Below the pieces are notes generated by a model that worked only from the letters and a program-made list of their open reading frames with translations, made no database searches and was not told the origin of the DNA. This document shows, one piece after another, positions 46,601-54,086 of a stretch of DNA of 64,000 nt; positions within the stretch are counted from its first letter, which is position 1; every line of letters starts with the position of its first letter. Where the stretch lies: the NCBI GenBank assembly GCA_029582265.1, contig CM055822.1, forward strand, positions 1,612,001 through 1,676,000. The letters are read 5' to 3'. Origin of the DNA: Zoroaster sp. YZ-2022. Lineage: Eukaryota > Echinodermata > Asteroidea > Forcipulatida > Zoroasteridae. Both the position numbers and the translations under genes were made by a program.

Positions 46601-49203
46601 TGCGGCAACATATTCCTTAATTAAAGGAATGTGTCGCTGAATCCCGCTGCTGAACCTCAATCAGGAAAACCTCTTTCGTCTCACGGCAAATGCCACCTAA
46701 TACCCACTTACCATCGACCAGACGACCTCTGTTGTACTTGCGGAGGCCAAATTTGGACTCATCTATTTCGACCACTTTTCCTGGTCCGCCTATCGCCTTG
46801 CTGTTCTTCTGCTGGACTACATGAAGGCAAATTTCATGGCAAAAAGTGAACCAGTCGACGACAGTGTGGCTACCTGTAGCCACACCTTCGTCAAGACCAG
46901 ACTCTCTTAGTGCCGCTTCATTTGACATTCTTGTAGCCCAGCAGTAAGTTAGCACCAGGATTTTCTTCAGTGACAACTTGCTATCACTAAACCAGCTGCC
47001 ATGCCGGATACTACAAGTACAGGACCTCTTGCGGCACTTCCGGTTGTGACACCGCCAAGCAAACCCGTTGTCCCGGTCCGCTTTCACGGACCAGGACAAG
47101 GGATGCCGGCAGTATCGACACTCCGGTGCACCAGCAATGAGGCCCTGTTCCTTGCAGAAATCTGCCGTTGACACAGGGATTGAAAGCCTCCCCAGCAACT
47201 TCGCAATATTCCAATAAGTTGAACTCATATTGTACATATGAAGTGGATAAAGAATACTGATTGACTGTACTTATATACACTTTGAGAACAATGGACGGCA
47301 GCTTTCAATGGTTCTTATTCAGAACTTGGTATTTTTTCCTTACGCACCCTTGTGTGTTTCCTATGGAATAGTCCAAAGAAATTCACACATATTACATCAC
47401 GACATATGCTAACTTTATTCAGTAACTTATAAATATTCAACTTATAAATATTCAAATTCATTGTCAGTAAATAATTATTCTCATGTTTTATTCAGTAAAC
47501 ATTACATATTCATTGTGACCTGGGTAATAAGTAAGACGGTAGAGTCAAATAAAACGAAAGGACTTTCATTGGCATTAAAGCCTCACACTCGAGTGGTTTA
47601 GGTGATGCATTTGTGAGTTTAACATGCTTTCATTTCCCCATACAGGTTCGAATCCCAGTGAGTGTTCTACATGGTTATATGATTACTAACACTAACTTTC
47701 TTCACCCTTTCTCGGTAGCTACAGATATGGAATAGAAACCACAAGCAGTGGTGTGTGGAATAGTTGGAAACGAGGATTAGAGGATAGGAAACGGAGATAT
47801 AATACAGCAAGGAGTTTTTATTACACAATATTTTTTGGGGACCCCTTCTTTTTAAACCCCTTCTTTTTAAACCCCTTCTTTTTAAACTGGTCCCCCCTAG
47901 GAACTAAACCCCCTTTCGCTTTCTGTACCCCAAAAATCGTTAGATCCCTTTTTCAACTGGTTGGTGGTTGAAAAAAAAAAAGGCAGTGGATATTTTACCG
48001 GCGACGGTAAACTGATCCGAAACGATATTTTACCGGTGGTCTTCTCTGATTGGTTAGTACTGTTGACGTCATCCGCTACTGAGCTTTGCGTGCTTCGCAT
48101 TCGAGGTAGGACTCCTCCGTTGTACAATGTACAAGCATGGAGCTATGGTACAAGCATGGAGGAGTCCAAAATGGGCTACATTTACATGGCAATATTTTCA
48201 TGATTGTGTAGCATGGAATATACAAACATTCAATGTGATGATTGGCGGAGCATCCAGATATGCAGAGATTTTCCCATGGGTAAAAAACAAAAACAAAAAA
48301 AAAATTTTTTTTTCAAAACTTTCTCCTGACGACAGCCAGAGCATACTTGCTGAAACGTTGAGAACAAAACCGGCTCTTCTCAGAGCCAACACCTCTACTT
48401 TAGAGATTTGTTACATGGTGTTTCCGAAAACTTTCCTAATTAAAAAAAAAACAAACAAAAAAAACAAACAGCAAGAACGTGCTGTGGTGGGCCGATCTCG
48501 TGTGGACGAATTACAGGCACATCCGGGCGGCACACATTACGTGAATATTACACTCAGCCGCGTGAGTCACCATTTTTTCCGAGTAGCGATCGTCGTATGT
48601 CGTATACAACAAACACCCACGCGATCGAATGCGAAGCATGCAAAGCTCAGTAGCGGATGACGTCAACAGTACTGACCAATCAGAGAAGAACCCGGTAAAA
48701 TAGCGTTTCAGTTCAATTTACCGTCGCCGGTAAAATATCCACTGCCAAACATTTTTTTTTTAAATGTCAAAAAAGTGGTGGTCAGATATGACATTCTTTC
48801 CAATAAAATTTGTTTTTTTAAAATACACTTTTTAGTTTTACATAGGGTGAGGGATGGGGAAATTTATATTTAAAAAAAAATACTGATTCTGACATTCTGC
48901 TTTTGAGAGTTTCGACTTGCCGTTTTTTGTACACACAAACCAATGGCATGGCAATGACAATGTGCGCGTTTTAACAGTTTTATTCACTATAGTACTAGTA
49001 GGCCTACTAGTAGATAGTCTAGGCTAGTACTAGAAAATACACTTCTGCGAAGCTGTTGTAAAAATAATGTTATCTGTAAAGATTAACAGTATTTGTCTTT
49101 TCAGTAGCACAATAATTTTAGAGCTATATTTATTTCATTACCTCAGCTGTCGATCGTATTTCTTTTCCTTGTCGATCACCGGACTTCCCCTGGGCGCAGC
49201 CAT
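28647..49203 (-). CDS. NAE1: NEDD8-activating enzyme E1 regulatory subunit, complete in 14 exons
   Basis: Minus-strand exons: 49203-49142, 44719-44555, 43876-43774, 43091-43012, 41860-41751, 40983-40874, 39624-39562, 37666-37451, 35140-35007, 33418-33343, 31250-31124, 30578-30442, 29511-29441, 28806-28647. All have AG/GT borders, and the lengths sum to 1614 nt, 537 residues plus stop, against 534 in human. N-terminal [20 protein letters not shown] is the E1 ThiF-type fold. [20 protein letters not shown] is the nucleotide-fold helix, then [38 protein letters not shown] and [11 protein letters not shown]. The C-terminus [17 protein letters not shown]...SATFQL is near-identical to known orthologues. 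The subunit pairs with UBA3, which holds the catalytic Cys. Together they adenylate NEDD8 for cullin modification. Most of the 20.6-kb span is repeat-filled intron. Confidence 0.96.
28831..29187 (+). mobile_element. tRNA-derived SINE in NAE1 intron 13
   Basis: Head GGCTGAGCGGTCTAGTGCAT with B box GGTTCGAATCCC, CTTGAGCAAGACACTTAACT, and a different 3' end (GGCGCTCTATAAATCCAG plus ATT repeats) from type I. The same variant is at 55173-55680. It starts about 25 bases from the acceptor of the last NAE1 exon. Confidence 0.82.
30030..30416 (-). mobile_element. tRNA-derived SINE in NAE1 intron 12
   Basis: Minus-strand head GGTGCCACGGCCGAGCGGTT, B box GGTTCGAATCC, body and ATT tail (ATA repeats on the plus strand at 30030-30063). 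It lies 26 bases from the donor of NAE1 exon 12 (30442). Confidence 0.82.
31251..32475. other. NAE1 intron 10, left half
   Basis: No gene or repeat that I can name. A short A run lies at 31567-31577. Small open frames here have no recognisable domains. Confidence 0.4.
32476..33290 (+). mobile_element. TTAA element family H, copy 4 (old, partly rearranged)
   Basis: TTAACCCTAACTCCCTAGG at 32476, followed by family H body pieces (TCATGTACATGGCCCAGAGC, GCATGCATGGAGCAATGAAC) up to about 33060, then repeated CTCAATCCTTCAAAATCCTTC words. About 280 unrelated bases sit at 32590-32870. The right end is lost before NAE1 exon 10. Confidence 0.6.
33717..34059 (+). mobile_element. tRNA-derived SINE (type I) at the edge of the 63-bp minisatellite
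   Basis: Begins GGAGTGTCGTGGCCGAGCGG, B box GGTTCGAATCCC, ends in ATT repeats. The bases just before it (TTTGCCATTGACATTCCTGC) are a piece of the minisatellite unit that resumes after the tail, so the SINE split the array. Confidence 0.85.
34060..34862. repeat. 63-bp minisatellite, about 13 copies, in NAE1 intron 9
   Basis: The unit starts TTTGCCATATATCAGCCATT, followed by GACATTCCTGTAAAACATGG and GATGGGTATCTGGATGATAT. Because 63 is a multiple of 3 and the unit lacks stops in several frames, it yields long false open frames (330, 295 and 266 codons) with a 21-residue period on both strands. These are not genes: they lie between NAE1 exons 9 and 10. Confidence 0.92.
35336..35462. repeat. Repeat family F fragment in NAE1 intron 8
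   Basis: GACTACTTGCGGTGACACCA, TAGTTCTGAAAAGAACTGGA and CGTTTCGATCAATATGCTCT. Related to the palindrome at 44070. Confidence 0.6.
35474..35821 (+). mobile_element. tRNA-derived SINE, type II body
   Basis: Shares the head (GTGTCGTGGCCGAGCGGTCT) and the CTTGAGCAAGACACTTAACC segment with type I, then has a different body: GTCCTTCGGATGGGACGTTA, GCCGTAGGTCCCGTGT, a GGGGTTTACCCC stretch and AAACAAACAAAC at the end instead of ATT repeats. Confidence 0.78.
36538..36847 (+). mobile_element. TTAA element family G, copy 1 (310 bp)
   Basis: TTAACCCTAACCCTCCAGGG on the left and GGCAGGGTTAGGGTTAA on the right. Three copies in the window (36538, 45909, 63184) have exactly the same length and differ by only a few bases. 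The ends include inverted pieces CCCTGCCAGACGCATCAG / CTGCGTCTGGCAGGG. A frame of 72-75 codons is open in all three but has no ATG start. Confidence 0.85.
37040..37299. mobile_element. MITE with inverted ends of about 36 bp
   Basis: TGTGACCCGCTTCATCGAAA continuing TGAGGAATGTCCCCC on the left. The right end has the near-exact inverse ending CGATGAAGCGGGTCACA. About 190 bp of AT-rich interior, no coding. In NAE1 intron 8, 150 bp from exon 8. Confidence 0.75.
37762..38092 (+). mobile_element. 3' end of a CR1/L2-like LINE
   Basis: One frame around 37835-38000 reads [20 protein letters not shown] residues followed by [20 protein letters not shown], after a single-base frame change. This matches the conserved C-terminal tail of CR1/L2-like reverse transcriptases (RxFSVxxPxxWNxLP ... 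SLxxFKxxLKxxLF). It ends in TGATTGATTGATTGA, a typical microsatellite tail. It lies in NAE1 intron 7. Confidence 0.78.
38181..38445. mobile_element. Family K repeat, copy 2
   Basis: GGGGTGTGATTTGACAAAAG on the left and GAGAAATCACAAGC on the right. The body (CCACATCCCCACAAACAAGA, CTAGAGGTTTGGACACAATA) closely matches 12121-12400. 38446-39114 contains a fragment related, inverted, to 29590-29780 (CCCATATACAAAGTATGG), otherwise nothing. Confidence 0.55.
39115..39507 (+). mobile_element. tRNA-derived SINE (type I) in NAE1 intron 7
   Basis: Head GTGTCGTGGCCGAGCGGTCT, B box GGTTCGAATCCC, body with CCCAGGGAGCTGAGATGG and a tail of about 14 ATT units. The tail ends about 55 bases from NAE1 exon 7. 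Confidence 0.87.
39797..40172 (+). mobile_element. TTAA element family B, copy 2
   Basis: TTAACCCTCCTACTGATAG on the left. The right end AGTAGGAGGGTGAA has lost the TTAA by one change. The interior repeats CCATTCAAA/TTTGAAATGG-type words. It has two copies of the CAAACAAGGTTTTGTATTAG segment, against three at 10314. Confidence 0.75.
40380..40698 (+). mobile_element. TTAA element family A, copy 4
   Basis: TTAACCCTCCTACTATAGC on the left and GTAGTAGGAGGGTTTTAA on the right (two extra T). In NAE1 intron 6. Confidence 0.8.
41994..42245 (+). mobile_element. TTAA element family D, copy 2 (uninterrupted)
   Basis: TTAACCCTAACCCCCTAGG ... GGTGGTTAGGGTTAA, 252 bp, the clean reference for this family. 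AATCCTCCAAAATCC near the left and its approximate inverse GGAGGATTTTTCAGGATTTGG near the right. In NAE1 intron 4. Confidence 0.8.
42645..42959 (-). mobile_element. TTAA element family A, copy 5
   Basis: TTAACCCTCCTACTACTAC on the left. The right end AGTAGGAGGGTAAA has lost one T of TTAA. Reversed orientation, in NAE1 intron 4, ending about 50 bases from exon 4. Confidence 0.78.
43258..43635 (+). mobile_element. tRNA-derived SINE (type I) in NAE1 intron 3
   Basis: The start of the head is worn (CCATGGTTTAGTGCATCGG), B box GGTTCGAATCCC, body with CCCAGGGAGCTGAGATAG, and ATT tail ending at about 43635. Confidence 0.82.
44070..44297. repeat. Near-perfect palindrome of family F, about 225 bp
   Basis: The left arm runs ACTAATTGCGGTGACACCAT ... 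GTTCTGAAAAGAACTGGAGG ... CAACGTTTCGATCA. The right arm is its inverse ending ATGGTGTCACCGCAATTAGT. Each arm also contains the small hairpin TTCTGAAAAGAA. In NAE1 intron 2. Confidence 0.85.
44313..44541 (+). mobile_element. TTAA element family D, copy 3 (3' truncated next to a splice site)
   Basis: TTAACCCTAACCCCCTAGG at 44313 and family D body as far as CAACAGTGCTGATATTTTCC. The right end, with its inverse terminus and TTAA, is missing. The element stops about 13 bases from the donor of NAE1 exon 2 (44554/44553). Confidence 0.7.
44778..45186. mobile_element. Inverted-repeat element (AGTGYGGCATGGACCTG ends)
   Basis: AGTGCGGCATGGACCTGGAT and CCTCAGCCACACACTTGTTC on the left. The inverse (GAACAAGTGTGTGGCTAAGG, ATCCAGGTCTGTGCCACACT) is on the right, arms about 40 bases. 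A related left half is at 50378-50620. In NAE1 intron 1. Confidence 0.7.
45909..46218 (+). mobile_element. TTAA element family G, copy 2 (310 bp)
   Basis: TTAACCCTAACCCTTCAGG ... CTGACAGGGTTAGGGTTAA. Same length as the other two copies. Inserted in the Merlin element. Confidence 0.85.
46405..47237 (-). pseudogene. Merlin-type (IS1016/ISXO2-like) transposase, broken
   Basis: The minus-strand frame from ATG at 47237 runs 206 codons, then continues in another frame from about 46611. An N-terminal zinc-ribbon-like part (CRYCRHPL ... [11 protein letters not shown]) precedes the DDE domain: [16 protein letters not shown] (first D), [15 protein letters not shown] segment in the second frame (second D), and [11 protein letters not shown] followed by WQIKRSVP (E). 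Order and spacing fit the Merlin superfamily. One frameshift near 46612 and a TAG in place of the Trp after RLAEYM (about 46405) disable it. Confidence 0.85.
47983..48747. mobile_element. Element with inverted ends of about 125 bp (GGCAGTGGATATTTTACCG)
   Basis: The left arm GGCAGTGGATATTTTACCGG ... GATTGGTTAGTACTGTTGAC ... GAGCTTTGC is matched by the right arm GCAAAGCTC ... GTCAACAGTACTGACCAATC ... CCGGTAAAATATCCACTGCC. The middle (48250-48480) has A runs and CTCCTGACGACAGCCAGAGC words. No clean target duplication because of flanking A/T runs. It split the right end of the Merlin element. Confidence 0.72.
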
Positions 49204-49484
49204 GTTGGAATTAATTATAAAGTCGTCAATCTTTATTTTTATTTATATTTTAAGTAATCCAACTTTTAACTTAATTTTCTATTATTTTTTTAAAACATAT
49301 TTATTCAAACATAAACTATTAATTGTATAATGTAGGTAGTTTATATCAATATAAATATTATATAAAAAAGTAATAACTATATTATAGAATTATAATATCA
49401 TGTTGAAAAGAAATAAATGATTACAATTGCAATTGATATGATGTCATCCCTGTTTATCGTGTTTGTGCGCTAGTCCTGATCCCC

Positions 49485-49790
49485 GCGCGCGTATATTTGT
49501 TTTACACCGCAGCGACGGGTTTTGTGCAGTAAAAGTGCCAATTCCGGTCTTGAGAGAGAGACTACGAAACCCTAGGCGCGCGACGATAGAAAACTCCAAG
49601 CTGCAGTCGACCATGGCGCTCTGCAGTGGAACTCATGGAGCCATTCCCTCTCCGTTGATGGTAGGTTTTTTTTGCGTGTCGAAATTCCCTTCGCGCGCAT
49701 GCGTGCTGAATGGGTTCATAGTCTTGACACAAGGGCGAAATGCGCACAAAACCCGTCGCTGCGGTGTAAAAAACAAATACGCTCCCCGGC
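49485..49790. repeat. Inverted repeat in the CpG-rich region between divergent starts
   Basis: GTTTTACACCGCAGCGACGG plus GTTTTGTGC (about 49499-49528) recurs inverted as GCACAAAACCCGTCGCTGCG plus GTGTAAAAAACAAATACGC (about 49742-49780). The spacer is about 210 bases, rich in CpG. Confidence 0.7.
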
Positions 49791-49968
49791 CCGCGCGGCG
49801 CTAGAATTAAACACGGCGCTAAAAACGTTACGTGAACGAAGTGGTGAAACACGGCTGAAAGTGAACATCGAGAGGCAGCGCGCGCAGACAGCAAGACAGA
49901 CAGACAGTGTTGTTCTGGATCTGGATCAAATACTGCCCAACACCCCTAAAAGGAGCAACACGGGCAGG
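49699..49968 (+). CDS. Candidate first coding exon of an unidentified gene
   Basis: ATG at 49699 opens 90 codons up to a possible donor (GCAGG|GTATGG at 49969). The sequence is basic in the middle (KTLRERSGETRLKVNIERQR) and ends VVLDLDQILPNTPKRSNTGR. The CpG density and G+C are well above the surroundings, and NAE1 starts 0.5 kb away on the other strand, as expected for a shared promoter. I do not recognise the protein. It is not in frame evidence for EIF2AK1, whose own ATG has an in-frame stop just upstream. It could also be non-coding 5' sequence. Confidence 0.35.
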
Positions 49969-51125
49969 GTATGGTGCACATATGTACTAGATTTGCAAAT
50001 CATGATGATGAATATGATGGAGAATTAAAGTAAGCTAACGTTAACATTAATAATAAGGATGCTAAAAGTTAAGACAAAGTCACATGAAGTAGGCCTTTAA
50101 CACATAACAGTAACACTACAGACAACAGTTAACTTAAGGCATTATGGGGTGGGGGGGGAGGGGGATGTGCCCTTTTAGGGCAGATCTTAATGAAAATTTT
50201 TCAGGGGGGGAGAAATTCCAATAGGGACAGATCTGTGAATATGAAACTACAACGTTATACGCAGGTGTGGGGCTTGGGGCTTGCTTAAATTTAGGGCCCC
50301 TGCCCCCCTGGAAAATTAAGAATCTAATTATCTATTTCTAACGTTAGGACCTGCTCGATCTCTTCTCTGCACTTAGTGTGGCATGGACCTGAATCCTTAG
50401 CCACACACTTGTTCTATTGATACTAACAGAATTTGTAAATTCTTAGCGTGCAATTTTACGATATTTGCAACTACAAAAATACGTTCCTTACATGTTGAAC
50501 TATCAAAGCGGCCAAAAAATATGGTGATTTTACTTACATTTATATTACGCTATAAAATTTGCAATTTTACCGACAATCAGAATTTTCGTTTTCATCTGAA
50601 CATTTATAATTTCCTTTTAGAAGGAAAGCAAATACTTTGAAATGAGATACTTAAGTCATAAGAAAAGAATAATCAGAACTGAAAAATATCAGAAGTTTGG
50701 TTTTCCTTCTTCCATTGTTTAACAATAAAGCAAGGAACAGTTGCTGTATGTGGTTTAACAGTAATTAAGTGCCAATAAATCAATTTATTTATTGTAAAAC
50801 CATGCTTCGGATGATTATTTTGAGAAATATATATGTAATGTGTAAGTATTTTCTTTCCTCAAGTAAAATAGCAATGTTCCATTGAAAAAGAAAATTGCTG
50901 GAAATTGCCGGTAAAATAAGGCAAAACAAAGGTGATAAATCTTTATTTAATATTTAATGCTGTTTTGTAATTTATTTTTCCTCACTATTAACATTATACT
51001 TTTTTTTTGATATATTTATTTATTAATTTATTTGTGTGTCAATTATTGCCATGGCATGTACAACTTGCGAGGGAACCAAAATTATTTTAAATTTATTGTA
51101 TTATTATTAATTATAAGTATTGTAT

Positions 51126-51169
<44 letters not shown>

Positions 51170-51598
51170 TTTTTTTATTTATTTATTTTTTTTATATTTT
51201 TTAAATTTATTTTTGTATTTTTTTTATATTTTTTTTTAAATTTTATTTTTTGATTATTTTATTTATTTATTATTTTTTATAATTTATTTAATTTTTTTAA
51301 ATTTTTTTATTTTATTTATTTTTTATTTATTTTTTATTTATTTTTTATTTATTTATTTATTTTTTTTAAATTTATTTATTTATTTATTTATTATTATTTT
51401 TTTGGGGGCCAAAATATACCCTGAAATTGCTGAATAAAGCTCTTATTTCAAAATAGGGAAACAACCCCACAGCCAGTGATGTACAGACATGCATTTGGGG
51501 AAAGTCCCTCCACATGCATTACATAATGTACATAGTATGGTACTGTACATGTACATGTCAGTACATTATATAGGAGAGATGATGATGTGGAAATATGG
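49969..51598. other. AT-rich stretch with TTTA low-complexity tract
   Basis: 50378-50620 is the left half of the AGTGTGGCATGGACCTG element seen at 44778. 51117-51400 is an imperfect TTTA/TTTTTA microsatellite. A G-rich stretch at 50145-50300 resembles worn hAT-type MITE ends. No gene seen. Confidence 0.6.
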
Positions 51599-52052
51599 GG
51601 GTGCACCCCACTAAATAGTGAGGAATTCATGCGCCAAGCTGTTTATCATAAAGTGTATGTCCTCAAATTTTTCTGAAAAACAAAGATTTGAGGCCCATAC
51701 ATTTGATGGATTGTGTAAAAATGGCCCAATATCATAACCTGGGGGTCCTTGGCTTTCAACATTGAGTATTTTGGACACACTAGGCCCTGATTTCAAGCGT
51801 AAGGCCTTTTTCCAATTTTCAGTGTGCACGTTTTCACTACTGTAGAGGGTGGTTTTCATTGGGATGAGGATAACTTCCTGGAAACCTGGACTTTAGACAG
51901 TAAATAGAGAAGAAAATAAAAGGTTATATATCGATCAATATTTTTTCTTTTGGTTTTAAAAACTGTGGGACTTTTAAGTATTTTTTAACGATTTTTGAAT
52001 ATTTTGTGTTTAACACTGTTTACTATGGAAGTTTATTTAGTGGGGTGCACCC
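51599..52052. mobile_element. Inverted-terminal element GGGTGCACCCCACTAAAT, copy 1
   Basis: GGGTGCACCCCACTAAATAG on the left and TTTAGTGGGGTGCACCC on the right, 454 bp. The same element is at 53230-53710. The interior is alike in both, with small indels. No transposase. Confidence 0.8.
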
Positions 52053-52195
52053 ATGGGGGAAACCCTTGTCCGATTTGTGTGTCCACCAGAGTAACGTTAG
52101 TTTGAGACACTCTCGTCTTCTTTTGTTGACATTTTCAACTTTCTTCAAAGCATCACCGGGCAGCCGGTAGGAAACTTGTGCATTACCCTCCCTGC

Positions 52196-52318
52196 CCCGA
52201 ACCCCAAACCCAAACCTAAACCCTAACCCTAGCCCTTATAACCCTAACCCTAACCCTAACTCTAACCCTAGCCCTTAATACCTTATATAACCCTAAACAC
52301 TAACCCTAACCCTTAAGT
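52196..52318. repeat. Interstitial telomere-like repeat (CCCTAA)n
   Basis: About 120 bases of degenerate CCCTAA repeats (for example CCTAACCCTAACCCTAACTC). It is not bounded by TTAA-element ends. Confidence 0.9.
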
Positions 52319-53229
52319 ATTAATTTTCAGAAGCTCCTGACAGTTTCAGATTTTTGTTTTCCTGTTCATTTTTACAGAGGTTATAACGTGTTGAATATTT
52401 ATTTGATAATTTTTGCAGGGCATTTTGTGAGGAAACAGTTGTATCCATTGCAGTCACCAAGATCGAGCCTCCTCGGACAAGCAGAGCTAACCCCGGTATT
52501 GTGAACACCAACTGCATGCTTTGCTCCCTCCTTGTCTTCGGTAATTCTGTGTACTTTTATTTTGGGTCTTATGAAATACACAGCTGAGATAATAACAAAC
52601 AATTTATTCAAAAAAACTTTGACATTTCTACTGTGAAAATTATAGTAAATGACGTTACTCTTATAGACATCTGATTGTTTCATTATTTTTGATTGACCCT
52701 CTTCATTTGGGGGGGGGGGGCAGTATTTGCATATGGGGGATGCAGGGTTGTAGTCTATTTATGCCATAGGACAAGTCACATTTTACAGTTTTACCAAGAG
52801 AATAATGTTCACATTATGAGGAGGAAAGTTGGATATATGTTTCATTGTGTATATGAATATAGGCCCCCTTTTCTGTCAATCTGGATCCGCCCCTAACAGG
52901 GGTAACTTTGTAAAACTCTCATATTGTCATAATAAGGAATAAAAAGTATTGTTGAAATGTTCATGGAGCAAAACTAATTCTTGTTTTAGAATCATTGGAA
53001 GGAAAACACTGAATCCCAGAATAAGTCATACGTACATATGCATGATGCATGGTTATCTAAACTGCATGTAACATACATGTATATGATAGATGCACAAAGT
53101 ATGTTTAAAGCTGTCATTTTTCAGTGGAGCAATATTTTTCAATTTCTTTTTCAGAAATGTTATCTCAGCAACATACTGGATGTACTCAGTGTGGTTCCAA
53201 GTCAAATTAGAAAAAATCATCTCTCTAAA

Positions 53230-53710
53230 GGGTGCACCCCACTAAATAGTGAGGAATTCATGCACCAAGCTGTTTATCATAAAGTGTATGTCCTCAAATT
53301 TTTCTGAAAAGCAAAGATTTGAGGCCCATACATTTGATGGATTGTGTAAAAATGGCCCAATATCATAACCTGGGGGTCCTTGGCTTTCAACTTTGAGTAT
53401 TTTGGACACACTAGGCCCTGAAAAAGTGGTCCTAATTTGATTTCAAGCGTAAGGCCTTTTTCCAAAATGGCTGTTTTCAGTGTGGATGTTTTCACTACTG
53501 TAGAGGGTGGTTTTCATTGGGATGAGGATAACTTCCTGGAAACCTGGACTTTAGACAGTAAATAGAGAAGAAAATAAAAGGTTATATATCGATCAATATT
53601 TTTTCTTTTGGTTTTAAAAACTGTGGGACTTTTAAGTATTTTTTAATGATTTTTGAATATTTTGTGTTTAACACTGTTTACTATGGAAGTTTATTTAGTG
53701 GGGTGCACCC
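53230..53710. mobile_element. Inverted-terminal element GGGTGCACCCCACTAAAT, copy 2
   Basis: 481 bp, same ends and body as 51599-52052 with about 25 extra bases (near 53420-53440 and 53465-53475). 52319-53229 and 53711-54086 hold no gene I can name. 53768-53990 resembles a worn hAT-type MITE (GCAGCCAGG ... CTGGCTACGC). Confidence 0.8.
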
Positions 53711-54086
53711 ATGGGGGAACCCTTTAAGGTCAAAGGTCAAATCTTGTCAAATGTTCACTTGACTTAGGTGTGCAGCCAGGTGGAGGGGGCAGAGAGGGCA
53801 GCTGCCCCTGCCCCTTTTATGTTATTGTTTTAGATAATAAAACAGTTGATCGAAACGTTATATTTTGCCCCAGAGCAAAATATTTGACCCAATTTTTATC
53901 CTTTTCGTGCAAAAATTTACCAGGGGGTATTTTTTTCAAGACATTTTCCACTTCCCTTACCTTGACAAATTTCTGGCTACGCACCCGACTCTACTTCAGT
54001 TATTTCTAAAACAAACGGATATATATTTTGAATTACATGTATGATACTCAGTGGAACAGACATCTCTCTGAAGCAACGTGGTGAGA

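Larger units (their letters stand above)
45301..48801 (-). mobile_element. Merlin DNA transposon, long form, with two nested elements
   Basis: Ends GGGTAGAATGTCGTATCCG and ATATGACATTCTTTCC, flanked by AATAAAAA and AATAAAAT (8 bp, one mismatch). The outer 330 bases on the left and the segment 47900-47982 plus 48748-48801 on the right match family E MITEs base for base over long stretches (GGATCCTTCTATTTTCTGAAG; CTTTCTGTACCCCAAAAATC). Between them is the Merlin-type transposase (46405-47237, minus). A family G TTAA element (45909-46218) and a CAGTGG-ended element (47983-48747) are inserted in it. It fills most of NAE1 intron 1. Confidence 0.8.

Noticed and set aside
47575..47665. Possible tRNA gene (GAGTGGTTTAGGTG ... 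GGTTCGAATCCC)
   Set aside because: A- and B-box-like words are present, but no cloverleaf with a paired acceptor stem could be drawn. It lies inside the Merlin element.
49699..49968. N-terminal exon of EIF2AK1
   Set aside because: The EIF2AK1 ATG at 54087 has an in-frame TGA at 54069-54071, so an in-frame fusion through that exon's upstream sequence is excluded. The residues also do not resemble the family N-terminus.
52196..52318. A true chromosome end
   Set aside because: The repeat is short, degenerate and flanked by ordinary sequence with a gene continuing beyond it.
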